NCBI GenBank assembly: GCA_021292105.1
Contig: CM037860.1
Location: forward strand, 10,434,698-10,498,697
DNA: 64,000 nt
Reading direction: 5' to 3'
DNA from: Anadara kagoshimensis
Taxonomy: Eukaryota; Mollusca; Bivalvia; Arcoida; Arcidae
Made by a program: the position numbers and the translations under genes. The notes beneath the pieces were generated by a model. The model did not search any database and was not told the origin of the DNA. It saw only the letters and a program-made list of their open reading frames with translations. Shown one piece after another: positions 12,216 to 22,479 of the stretch; within the stretch, counting starts at the first letter, position 1, and each line of letters begins with the position of its first letter.

Positions 12216-12500
12216 TCAATATATTTGTATTGTAATTTTTAATGATATCATCAAAATTAGACAAAACAGGTTCTTGAAGCTCGGCTTAATCTGAAATCTC
12301 TCGTGACGATTTAAAATAAAAATAATAAAATTTGCGATTAACTTTGATTTGTTCCTTGTCATCAAGATTACAAACACAATATCGTTCGGAATTGTTACGT
12401 GCATTCGTGTCACAAAAACTACGGAAGACGTGATATTGAATGTGTCTTGGGCAGCTTGTTTGAATAAGACTTGTTCATTCTCGGCGCTAAATGCCATTTT
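12216..12500 (-). CDS. Possible exon, unrecognised
   Basis: An open minus-strand frame begins 'MAFSAENEQVLFKQAAQ' and is soluble-looking for about 40 codons before becoming AT-rich. No matching donor or acceptor could be fixed, and the plus strand of the same DNA is open too. Composition is slightly richer in G+C than its neighbours. It may be a chance frame or a decayed exon. Confidence 0.15.
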   Translation of the reverse strand, partial: KMAFSAENEQVLFKQAAQDTFNITSSVVFVTRMHVTIPNDIVFVILMTRNKSKLIANFIIFILNRHERFQIKPSFKNLFCLILMISLKITIQIY

Positions 12501-12649
12501 GAATATCTTTTCATTAAAATTAATGATTTATGAGATTTATGATTTTCTGAAAAGTTTTAAGATAACGTTTTTTTCGGGGAGACAATCTTCCATATTTCCC
12601 TCAACCAAGGGGCACTATTTACTTTATTACACCGTAAAAGTCTGAAAAT

Positions 12650-13555
12650 CTCTGATTAAAATGCATTTAATTGCATAAAACTATTTACGTGCCGCTAATC
12701 ATAACGGAAGAGTATGGTAACTCGGCAGTTTCCGTGATTTTATGTTTCTAGTCACTAGTGGTGAACATTGCAATATCCCACGGCAATGTTGACTGCTCGT
12801 TCAAACATTGTGAATTGTTTCATACCACGTGATTAGAATTAGACCTCTAATAGTTTCAGAATTTTTGGTGAGGTATAATAAAATGTCGTGTTTTCAGTTC
12901 ATTGCTATACAATAACCCAGAATCTAAAAACATAAAATGATAGAGCAATTAGGTGATTCTGCATTAACTTAATTCGATGATCCCGTTATCTGGTGAGTAG
13001 TTTCCCAATCAACTCCATCATAGATTTATGTAATTAAAAAGTAATGAGTCACTAATTCTGGTTACAAACAAATAAAGATGATTGTAGATAAAAATAAATG
13101 ACGTAAATGATTTCAATACAAGTCTTAATTGGATTTCTTCAATACAAGTCTTAATTGGAAATTTTTGAAATCCAATATTTTTAACATGTATATATTTTTG
13201 TTTTAGTATCAATAATTGTGTATGTTGTAATTTAGTTACACAATTATTACTCAGAAAAAGTGTCATATTTCCTCTCGTAATGGTTTCGATTATGGCGCAT
13301 TTTTTAAAATAATGGGCTTTGTGTTTTAGAATAAATGAGCTTTGATTTAAGATAAAGTTTATATGCTTACTGTTTTGCTCTACCCTGAATTTTTACTCGT
13401 TAATATAAGACATTGGTCTGATTTTTTCAGTATGAAATTCAAGAGTTAGAATAGTGCCGTTACCAAAGAAAAGCTAATCCGCAATTCCGCCCATCGGCAT
13501 TGAACAATGAAATAATTTATGTGAGAGACAGACCACAAGCCATTGTTTTAGAACA
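12650..13555. other. Gene-free AT-rich DNA
   Basis: A short direct repeat, 'atacaagtcttaattgga' at 13115 and 13142, is the only structure noticed. Confidence 0.4.
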
Positions 13556-13560
13556 CCAGG

Positions 13561-14529
13561 GGCGCGTTTCACGAAGCATACTTAGGAAAAAGTTCTTTCC
13601 TAAGTATGACTTTGGAACAAAAATTTTCCTAAGTCCGTTTCACGAAACCGTCCTAAATATAGGAATGTTCCTAATTCTTTCCTAAACTTAGGACAGGTAG
13701 ATAGTTGACTTACTAAAAAACACAACTTGACATGGCGACTGCCCATATTTATATGTTATGCCGACATGAAATTAAATGACCGACAATCTCTCTCTCTCTC
13801 TCTTTCTCTCTCTCTCGCAAGGCTACACTTGTGAACATGACATTTGTTTTTTAATGTATTATTTCATAAAGATTCAAAAGTACCACATGACACAAGTTTC
13901 ATTCTTTTACTGTGTAATATGCTTTTAATTTCAATATTTAACTATTAACAATATACAGTTTTTCGACGAAATTAAGCGAATTATGTTAGCTTTACCCTTG
14001 GTTCAGTATGTACATGAATGAAATATTCCTTTGTACACCCGTATACACCTCCCCAGTGGAAATAATTTGAATATAACCATGCATTATAATACAGTGTGAA
14101 ATGTATGCAAACGTACATATGTGTAAAAGACATGGGGTGAGTCTATACTTCGTTTAGTTATTCATGCAAGTACGCAAATACTTGTATATGAAATAATTAG
14201 AAAATAAAAAGTTTGGATTAATTATTCACAATTACAATAAATGTAAGTATGTATGGGTTATAATATTCATTTCGTCAGTAAATGTAAATGTTTGAATGTA
14301 CAGTAATACTTGATTTAAAAAATAATAACAATGTAAGTTATATATGTATATATATATACACGAGGTGTTCCGGTAATTTTATTCCTAAGTTTTTTCTTAA
14401 CTTAGGAAAGGCATACGACACGTTCGTGAAACGCATGAGTTGTAACTTACGCATTTCCTAACTCTTTCCTAAGTTCAAACTTAGGAATAAACTTAGGAAC
14501 GAACTTAGGAAACGTACGTGAAACGCGCC
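13561..14529. mobile_element. Non-autonomous TIR element with 5-bp target duplication
   Basis: The ends are ggcgcgtttcacg and cgtgaaacgcgcc, perfect 13-base inverted repeats. They are flanked on both sides by ccagg (13556-13560 and 14530-14534), read as a 5-bp target-site duplication. The subterminal regions are dense in cttagg and cctaag words in both orientations and could fold extensively. A (CT)n tract lies at 13790-13817. No transposase frame is present. The ends are ambiguous by one or two bases because of the G/C run. Confidence 0.85.
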
Positions 14530-14565
14530 CCAGGCCACTAAGTCATATTCTGACTTTAGACGCGC

Positions 14566-14650
14566 ATCTGGAAGGGTAAACACCTGTTGTTTAGCTACCT
14601 ATACCCGTCACGTGTAAAATCAAAATTGAGATTTAAAGGAACATGGATAG
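14566..14650 (+). repeat. Short piece of dispersed family D (ggaagggtaagcacctc)
   Basis: 'ctggaagggtaaacacctg', then 'tagctacctatacccgtcacg', 'atcaaaattga' and 'ggaacatgga' match the central part of the copies at 24519, 52855 and 61166 in the same order. Confidence 0.65.
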
Positions 14651-14951
14651 ATAACAATTCTCTTCATATCTAATTGATGACCACGTATCTATGATGCATT
14701 TTATATGGATAAAATACATCGGTATTTTGCAACTTGTATGTCTTAAGACAGATTTGAAAAAGATCACATTGAAACCCGAACAAACGTTTGTGGTCGATAC
14801 TCTCAAAATAGGAACGACCCAGTGGTAGCAGACTAAACACAATGCAATTATAATTAAGATGAATTTCAGAAGAGGCAAACGAAGCATTGTAAGTTTTTTA
14901 GACTGCTAAAAAATAAAAATACTGATCAGAAATCCGTTATTCTCAACATAC

Positions 14952-15010
14952 CTTTTACAAGCTGCTCTGGTTCGGGCAATACTTTCTTACAAAAGTTGTG
15001 TAGATACATT
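14952..15010 (-). CDS. Candidate coding exon with GTATGT donor
   Basis: A minus-strand frame starts at an ATG near 15010, reads 'MYLHNFCKKVLPEPEQLVK' and ends one base into the next codon at a strong donor GTATGT. Upstream in frame are four isoleucines, then a stop, and no usable acceptor was found. It could be a first coding exon. Its exit phase fits the exon at 11433-11542. No function can be assigned. Confidence 0.25.
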
Positions 15011-15278
15011 ATTATGATAATCAGACAGAGACCAACGTATCATCACATCCAACTAATGGTCTTCGACTAACAATGGGATCATCAGCAGTAATGGTGTTTT
15101 TTGATTTTATACTAAACCATTATCATCACAACTACTCATATCCGGTCCATCGACCAGCCAGTGATAAAATTGTTATTTTTTATAATATTTGTTTAATGTG
15201 ACAAACCTATGTTTTGATTAAAATCTTGCAATGATATAATGTTTTCAATCATTTAAACTAAGTTCCAATAAAGTTGTC

Positions 15279-15284
15279 TTTATT
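15279..15284 (-). promoter_or_regulatory. Poly(A) signal AATAAA for the 15.4-16.0 kb gene
   Basis: A canonical AATAAA on the minus strand lies about 95 bases beyond the predicted stop at 15379, a usual spacing for a short 3' UTR. It supports the view that the three small exons upstream form the end of a real transcript. Confidence 0.5.
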
Positions 15285-15378
15285 TAATAACTTTTACTAA
15301 AATTATTCTTGGAGTATACAAAATGGCAAAACATTGTTTGAAAAGAGAACAATGAGTAATTGTGGCAATGCCAGCTCA

Positions 15379-15518
15379 TTAAAAATTGAAATTGAATTTA
15401 ATCTGTATTAAGTACGAAGACAAATAATGATTGGTTTTTTTTTTATTTTTAATGTGTTCCAACGACAAAATTGTGACTATTTTTTCTAATGCAGTGAGAT
15501 TGTTCGCAATGATTTGCT
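15379..15518 (-). CDS. Candidate helical secreted protein, last exon
   Basis: The acceptor ATTAACTTACAG precedes 140 bases open to a TAA. The exon enters at phase 1, matching the donor at 15649. The peptide begins 'EQIIANNLTALEKIVTILSL', an amphipathic helix with an N-glycosylation sequon (NLT), and ends in a lysine- and asparagine-rich tail. It would complete the long helix that starts in the previous exon. No family was recognised by sequence. Confidence 0.5.
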
Positions 15519-15648
15519 CTGTAAGTTAATGACCATAACTCATGATTCTGGGCAAAATGTAACTGTCCTTTATATACTACTGGTTCTAAAATACGTGAGA
15601 CGGATAAAAGCGTTCCAAAAAGTCATAACCAAACAACTAAACATTTAC

Positions 15649-15784
15649 CAAGTCGGGAGTACCAGTGTACCCAATATGTCTGTCTTTGTTGTCTGGTCGT
15701 TTTTGCTGTTTCGTCGATAATTTTGTCTTGTGTCGTATTGGCATGGACTGTTATGTTTGTATCTGATTCTTGATTGCAATTTTG
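15649..15784 (-). CDS. Candidate helical secreted protein, middle exon
   Basis: It is bounded by the acceptor CAGCTTCAG and the donor GTAAAT, 136 bases, phase 0 to phase 1. The peptide starts 'QNCNQESDTNITVHANTTQD', with a cysteine and two N-glycosylation sequons (NIT, NTT), and ends 'RQTYWVHWYSRL'. The introns on either side are only 79 and 130 bp. The aromatic-rich end runs in frame into a helix in the next exon. The glycosylation sites suggest an extracellular protein; that is inference. Confidence 0.45.
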
Positions 15785-15863
15785 CTGAAGCTGGTGACGT
15801 CTCAATATATGTGAATAAGGAGAGTGAAACACCAGTCAATCAAAGCGAGATGTGTATACTAAC

Positions 15864-16052
15864 CTTGATTTTCATTTCCTTGTGGTTCCGACAGTATAAC
15901 TTCTTGAAATGATTTATCAGTTCGTTGATACGGGTGTATAGATCCCTGATACGGCCAGACACGTCGTATAACTGTAGCTTTTTCAGATTGCATTGTGTTG
16001 TTAATTTTAGCTGGTTGTCCTCTGTAATCAAACCGTTATTCACAAATAACAT
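15864..16052 (-). CDS. Candidate helical secreted protein, first or upstream exon
   Basis: The frame ends at the donor AAG|GTTAGT at phase 0. Two starts are possible: an ATG at 16052 ('MLFVNNGLITEDNQ'), or an internal acceptor, GATTACAG, at 16022 that would enter at phase 1. The body, 'LKKLQLYDVSGRIRDLYTR' followed by 'INELINHFKKLYC', is strongly helical with two cysteines. Joined to the exons at 15649-15784 and 15379-15518 it gives about 154 residues from the ATG. If the protein is secreted, a signal peptide exon must lie upstream; it was not fixed. A helical cytokine-like fold is one reading; an intracellular coiled coil is another. Confidence 0.45.
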
Positions 16053-16059
16053 TTTCGTA

Positions 16060-17285
16060 AAATCTCAAAACAATGTGAAAGGATTAGTGAATAAAGAATT
16101 GAACATTGATACATCTAAGCAATTGTTCAATTGTACTTACATTGTTCTAAAGTAAAAATGGTACTAGATTATTGATGGAAACTTTGAACATGACCAAAGC
16201 CCTTATATGTTGTTGGTATTAATGATATGGGACAGGGGCTTAACTTATGTAAAACTAGGTTTTTAGGTACTATTAAATTCCGAAGTATAGTTTAAATAAA
16301 CAGATATATTAATTTTAAAGTTATCAAATAAAACCAATGGACCATAGAAAAGAAGTCGCAACTACCATGTGTATAGCACTACTCACTCTTCAAAAATAAA
16401 TTTTCATAAAAATCATATATGTACAATTAAAAAATCATTTAAATATGAAAATGAAAAAGGTTGTAATGGCCTTTTTTATTCTCATTGCAACGTTTACCAT
16501 AGTCTCAAGTTGTACCTACTAAGTATAGAAGTTTGATTAAAATCGTCCAACTACTTTTAAAATTACAATTTTGAATCATGAGTGATTTCTTCTCCTTGAA
16601 TAGCTCTTAAGAATGTGTACTTATCCATCATTGAAGAGTACACGTTTCTTTTCTTTGTCACGGTGTTTCAAACTTATATAAGGAGTAACCTATGGTCACT
16701 TTAACCATAAAAAGTAGGTCTCAGTGACATAATTTCTATCCCTTGCACAGAGCTTGCGTAGTTTAACCTAAATACCAAATAAAATTTGCACAAAATCACT
16801 CAACACATACACATTATGTAGTAAAGTTTGAGTGTATATGTTCAGCAAGTCAGATGTTGCTAAGCCAAGTAATTACCGATGCACGAATGGTGAATGGAAA
16901 AATAAGAAATATAGTAGAGAAACAAAACAAATACAATAAGTCGGCTCGGCTTTGGGTTGACTGATATAAAAACTATACATACTGTGCTAGATTACTTGGT
17001 CATTTTTAATTACCTGCTAGCAGGTGCTTGACAACATGGTATTGTAATAAATTAGTTCAATTTATCAATTATTTAAAGAGCATGCTGTTTTTGAATTGTT
17101 CCTACTTTTTTCTTTACTTTACTTAAGCAAATAAGCATTATTCTCAATTGTTACATTTGTACTTTAAACATGGAAATAGTCAATATGGTCAATATTTCTA
17201 AAATCCTCAAGTAAATATTTTGTGACGTAATGGTTGTAATTATTCTCATTGTTCGTCTTTTGAATAAAGAGTAATTAAGTATTTC
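16060..17285. other. Gene-free stretch, two good isolated donors
   Basis: Minus-strand donors GTAAGT (near 16135) and GTGAGT (near 16385) occur, but no exon with acceptor and coding character could be attached to them. They might belong to 5' exons of the 15.4-16.0 kb gene. Confidence 0.3.
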
Positions 17286-17287
17286 TA

Positions 17288-17501
17288 CAGTACAAACCTG
17301 TCAAAAGTTTAACACCAAAAGGGAGTCGATGCTCGGTTGTCCAGTGACCGAGCGACCAATAGCTCGAGGTAAAAAAGTTGTCGAAAGACAGATATCTACA
17401 GTAGAAAACCTCTCGATATATAGCTAACTAAAGACTAAGATTCCTGTCGATTCGGCATTAATTCGTTATTTTGGTGTTAAACCTTCGACAGGCATGTACT
17501 G
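17288..17501. mobile_element. MITE with CAGTACA ends, TA target duplication, copy 1
   Basis: The left end is cagtacaaacctgtc, the right end gacaggcatgtactg, and both sides carry TA. TIRs extend over about 30 bases, with 'aagtttaacacca' against 'tggtgttaaaccttcga'. At 214 bp with a TA duplication it looks like a Tc1/mariner-superfamily MITE. A second copy lies at about 60371. Confidence 0.8.
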
Positions 17502-18109
17502 TATTCTCTAACTGTCGTTATCTCACAATTACAACTTAATGATTGTTAACCAATTATTATGTCGTCAATGGATACATGCATGCTTTGTGTTTCTATGCGT
17601 TAGTTTTTTCAGAGCAAATCCCAACAACATGATTTTAAATTAATCCTTGCGAATTAATAAGAACAATAGCTGAAAAATTGTTGATGCGACGTAAAACAAC
17701 ATTCGAACTTATTAGTTTTTTTCTATTTTCTTTTATCTATTTATATTTTTTCAAATTTTCACGTTAAATTAAAAACAGTAATTACATGATAATAAAGATA
17801 AAATATGTAGTTAACAAAGCACGTAATAGAAAGCATCATTACATTTAGAACAGAGGCCATAAACAAACAAAATATCATAATATAGAAAACCACTGTATCC
17901 ACAATAACGGGTTACTCTCACCCTAATTATTACATATGTAAGTCTCCGATGCCTGTTGTTCATTGATGATTGTCGGAGTTTAATGTTTACATGTGGCTTG
18001 TCGGCCAGCGTGCAGTCCGAAGAAAAATCATGAATGCGTGAGGTGTGCGATTGTCTTTTATGGTCTACTTGGTACAAGCGCGCATTCAAGGCACTTTAAC
18101 GTGCTACCT

Positions 18110-18340
18110 CACAGAGAAATGGGCTCATATGGTCGCGTAGTATTGTCACTGGTTTTTGAAGTCAAGGATTGTGGGTTCGAACCTCACTCGGGACTTCTGA
18201 ACTTTATGAGTTGATTTTCATTTACTGTCGATACTAGTTAGAACTGTGAGAAGCTTCTAGAGTAGTCTTTTGGATGAGACCCAAACCGAGGTCCCGTATC
18301 TCAGTGCACACTAAAGGCACCATTGTAAAGTTTGAAAAAG
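18110..18340 (+). repeat. tRNA-derived SINE, V-SINE/RUDI-like
   Basis: A tRNA-like head carries 'tggtcgcgtagta' (A-box-like) and 'ggattgtgggttcgaacctc' (clear B box). About 100 bases on follows 'tggatgagacccaaaccgag' then 'gtcccgt', which I recognise as typical of a widespread molluscan SINE body. The copy is diverged. It is not a functional tRNA. Confidence 0.6.
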
Positions 18341-18451
18341 TAGGTCATCTGAACATGTGATCAATTTAAAGGACGCTTATAATTAAAAGCGGTTGAAACA
18401 GACTGAGCAAAGCAAGGAGGTCGATCAGTAAGTTGTAGATAAACTTACCAC

Positions 18452-18465
18452 CCCCCCCCCCCCCA
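18452..18465. repeat. Poly-C tract
   Basis: An uninterrupted run of 14 C lies beside a possible minus-strand exon. Confidence 0.9.
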
Positions 18466-18471
18466 ACTCAC

Positions 18472-18639
18472 GCTATCGTGGCATCGGGTGAACCTGTCGA
18501 TACTCCGTCCTTGTAATTCTGAGTAGTAGGCGTAGATATTGTGGTCAAATATGATGGCTCCGCTTCCTTCGTTGTAATTTTGTATAAAAGCAAAGACGCT
18601 TATCACTGAGATTACACGAAAAGCTTTACGCAACATCAA
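18472..18639 (-). CDS. Possible signal-peptide first exon
   Basis: The frame starts 'MMLRKAFRVISVISVFAF', a short basic-hydrophobic leader like a secretory signal, and continues 'GAIIFDHNIYAYYSEL' to 'RFTRCHDS' before a donor GTGAGT at phase 0. A second donor, GTAAGT, follows the poly-G run. The exon could belong to the secreted protein candidate at 15.4-16.05 kb, but the phases do not meet directly (0 against 1), so at least one exon would be missing. It could also be unrelated. Confidence 0.3.
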
Positions 18640-19200
18640 TCATAAGTAGCTAGCTAGCTAAACAAAGATTTGGATATCACATGTAACAATTAGATGTCAC
18701 TATTATGCTCATTTTGTATTCAATAAATTGAATACTTTTGCAAAAGCATAGATAATTTTGTACTTCATAAAAATTTAAGACTGAGAACTCAACAAAATAT
18801 ATATTTAAACGTAGAATCTAGAATTTCAGCAAGTTATGTACAAAAGATTAATATTTTTGATGTACAAATGAATAATTTAATTAAAATTTGTTTATACAAC
18901 AGAACACAATACAAAACAATGGAGACCACGTGACCAAATTTTTTTTTCTTTATACCTCAGTAAAAAAAATAGATTAGCCCCGCCCACTTGCCCCGTTTTG
19001 GCGGATTTATCCGGAACTTCTTCATTGTTTACATCTGCAATACACATCACTATGAATGAGATCACGATTATAAAAAAACAATCAGGTCATATTCATCCGC
19101 CTCATGATGACTATCGATGTAGATATTATTAAACTTGATTTATATGTTTCAGATTTTTTTTTAATTTCTTGAATAATTAAAGAATGTCTAAATTAAATTA

Positions 19201-19349
19201 TAAGGAATAACTGTGATATTATTTTTTTTATTGGTGTATAAAAGAAAAAACGATTTGCACACTTTTGAATAATACGCGCATTATCCAGTGTGCAAATCGT
19301 TTTTTCTTTTATACACCAATAAAAAAAATAAGATCACAGTTATTCCTTA
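19201..19349. repeat. 62-bp arm inverted repeat, 25-base loop
   Basis: The left arm starts taaggaataactgtgat and the right arm ends atcacagttattcctta. The 62-base arms differ only at about two positions. The loop holds 'atacgcgcatta'. It would form a long hairpin as RNA or DNA and is a foldback or very short TIR element. Confidence 0.92.
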
Positions 19350-19395
19350 AATGATTAATATTCTTGCATTTCAAAACCAAACATCGAGCAACAAA

Positions 19396-19621
19396 CCCCG
19401 GTTTCACAATCATTCCTTGACTAAGATTTTACTTAAATGTACAGCAAATTTGAAAGCTTTATAATTTTGTCAATTGTTAAGATATTGGGGAATTTAAGGT
19501 GTCGTTTTAAAGATTCCATCAAGCTTTTAACGTCTGCATTAGTTCTGACAAAAAGATTGTCAAACTTTGCTTCATTTAAGTTCAGGAAAATCTTAGTTAA
19601 GGAATGATTGTGAAACCAGGG
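19396..19621. mobile_element. TIR element, ccggttt family, copy 2
   Basis: The ends are 'ccccggtttcacaatcattc' plus 'cttgactaag' and 'cttagttaaggaatgattgt' plus 'gaaaccaggg', inverse complements over about 35 bases. At about 226 bp this is the compact form of the family and probably closest to the mobile unit. Confidence 0.8.
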
Positions 19622-20067
19622 ACAGGCATTTCATTAAAAAACGTATACAACTTACCGGAAGAGAGTCTGTGAAGATAAAATTTGGAAAGGTCGTTAAACA
19701 GCCATTTTAAATCATTATATGCACTTTGTGCTTCAATTAAATTAATCAATTAATTGATCGAATGAATAAGAGAACAAATATTAAATCAAACATGTATAGT
19801 GAAGAATTAACGACCGAGTTCTAATCTATCATTCTTATTGTAAATTAATTTTGAAGTAGTTTCTAATTATTTAATTGTTTACTTGGCCTAAATATGATGA
19901 TTTATGATTGATGGAAATAAAAGGAAATGAGATGGGATATCAATAAAATAATTTAACAAGAAACACACGTGATGGTTTATCTACATTAATTTATCAGACA
20001 CAAAGATAAAGACTACAATAGCCCTATTAAGAAAGAATTAAGCATTTGTTAAAGAGAGATCAGAATA

Positions 20068-20891
20068 CAGTAGAACTTCGATAACTCGAAGTGCACGGGA
20101 CTTCGATGATGACTTCGAGTTATCGGGGTGTTCGAGTTTTCAAAGTTGAAGGATGACGTCAAAATGTAACTTTCATTTCTTTGGGAGAAATGTTGGATGG
20201 TGTAAAACTGTTTACTGATACACTGGTGTAATATGTACCGGTATTACATAAAAGAATAAATGAATTAAAATCAAATTGTTAATTATGTTTTTATAAGGAC
20301 TGATGGGGACAACAAACGCATACATGAAGTACACAAAATGTGTATTACCAATACATGATCGTAATGCATTCAAAGAACTGAATCAGATAAACATATCCAT
20401 GTACATTGTATGTTATAATATACAAAACAAGACGCACATTTTATAGAAATTATAAAACTAGTGTGCCTACCACGTGTCAGTCATTAAAATCCAGCTGAAA
20501 TCACCTGAAAATTGGATGTTGTCGCCAGCGGCACAAAACCCGGCTTCTACTGAGGGCGTACACGGTTACACTTCATCGCCCATAACGGCACAGAGTACTA
20601 ATCCTTTAATTGATACTAATTAATTCAGTAGCAAAACCTTTGATCTGTACCACATCACAAATTATTAATCGGATTACACGGAAGTATTATAGCTAATTGT
20701 CGATCTCCCTGAAACGTTCTATTGGTCACCCATTATTAAAAATATTTCGAGTTTTAGAAGGTTGTTTTTCCTATAATTTTTAATTTTGCACCTTAACATT
20801 ACTTCGAGTTTATAGTTTATATAGAAAACCGGTCGGGACAAAATTGTTACTTCGAGTTATCCGTGGTATTCGAGATATCGAAGTTCTACTG
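20068..20891. mobile_element. Pogo/Tigger-like non-autonomous element, TA duplication
   Basis: The left end, cagtagaacttcgataactc, and the right end, 'gatatcgaagttctactg', are near-perfect inverted repeats of about 24 bases flanked by TA on each side. Words of the type 'cttcgagttatc' are repeated just inside both ends. The 824-bp interior shows no transposase. End sequence and TA duplication fit the pogo/Tigger branch of Tc1/mariner. Confidence 0.85.
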
Positions 20892-21259
20892 TACGAATCT
20901 TCAACTTTCCTCAGAACAACCGTACATCTACTTTGTTAGAACAACGTTTTCTCATAAACAGCCAAAAACCCCAGTGAAACCATACTTTAAAAAGATTTCA
21001 TTCTACCTGACTAGATGCACATTCTTTAATAAACCAGAGAAATTCAATATTCAATGCTGTACCGCTGTTACGGATGTTATTGCTCATTAATTTACATGTC
21101 AATTAATACTTATTATAACTTTTATATTGTTATACGTATCACTTTGGTAATTTGCTATTGATGCTTGTTTTAAAATATTATATATAAAATAGAAAAACAG
21201 ACAAATAAATAAACCAGAGAAATGTAGCTTTTCGTTAACATGATTATGGCTGTACGTTT

Positions 21260-22330
21260 AAAGATCAGGGTTCACCTAAACAATTATTTATAACTAAACA
21301 AAAGCTGCTCTTGCAATTAAAAGATCATATGATTTATCTTAATGAGTTCCTAAAGGATGACCAATACACCACAGCTTATTACAAAATGACTCTTGATAAA
21401 ACCCTCACTTCAATCCAGGCATAGTGTTTAACTTCAGAAGCAGAGACAAAACCAGAAACCGAGGTGAATTCATTCGAAAACCTGTTTTATGAATCAGACA
21501 AGTGATGCAGAGAAGACTTCAACGTAGTAATGGATGTAAGAAATTTGGAACTTTTGCCACGTGGTTATATCACAGCAAATTCTCTCAATTTAAGAGGAGG
21601 TACATTTTTGGCAGATGAAATAATTTTATTGTGCAACTTAAGTCACAAATAATTACAGATTTATAAAGAGTCAGGAAAGTTCCTATATGAACATTGTTTG
21701 CAAGAAATGCCAAAAGATGTGTGTTGTATTTCACCCTCAGAAATAATAGTGCCTTTTGGAAATTCCATAAAAAAGTTCGAATTTACCAATACTGCTCTGA
21801 AAGAAAAGTGTGGTGCAATGTAAATCGCAACTGTGTGGTTTGACTATTTCTAAATGGTTCATCGTTGTAGGGTCAGTTTGTGGTGAAAACGTTGGCAAAA
21901 AGAAATGGAGCCGAATGGTCCTTTGTAGCTGTGTCTTTGCATTATAGTGACGGAAATTGCGTTATAACTAGTAAAAAAAATTGATGGGTAGAACTGTAGC
22001 AAAGTTATGCACTAAGAACTTGAAACCATAACTGGTATTGCTCTCGACAAATTTTACGCGTTTGTTAATGGATTGGGAAATAAAATTGTTATCGTATTTT
22101 TAGCAGACGATACAAAGTGCAAGGTCATTGTTAAAGACATTGGTTGGCCTTTTGAAATCGGATGCGATAATACTGGAACAAAGTGCTTTATTACAGCGTG
22201 TTTTAGTGGTTTGTATACATGCACGTCAGTGTATATAGTTATTTACTTCTATTATGACGTATATATGTATAGTTGTATATCAAATACGTTTCAAGTATCA
22301 ATTAGTCGTATTTTAACGATGGCTTAACTT
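21260..22330 (+). pseudogene. TRIM-like gene, decayed copy A (C-terminal part)
   Basis: This is the same order of words as copy B at 23040-24130. A coiled-coil segment reads 'LLLQLKDHMIYLNEFLKDDQ', then 'YKMTLDKTLTSIQA', then a region with 'LPRGYITANSLNLRGG' and the NHL-side piece. Many stops and frameshifts are present. The RING and B-box parts are absent; the pogo-like element and unrelated DNA lie where they would be. Offsets between the copies are 1.78 to 1.82 kb along the whole length, so this is a tandem segmental duplication. Confidence 0.65.
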
Positions 22331-22479
22331 AATTAATTTTAGCAAGGTAATAGTATATGGTTGTTCTGAAACAAATTATGGCAGTGAGATCTTATAGATT
22401 GGAGTTTAATCATTAAACATAACTTTTGACTACTTTAATTAAAGAATTTTGTATAAGTTATTTGTTTCAATTTAATAAT

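Noticed and set aside
17811-18089. 92-codon minus-strand frame
   Set aside because: It overlaps the start of the SINE-like repeat, has a donor-like GTGAGA but no acceptor, and shows no domain.
18150-18185. Functional tRNA gene
   Set aside because: A B box is clear, but no complete cloverleaf closes and the sequence continues into a SINE body.
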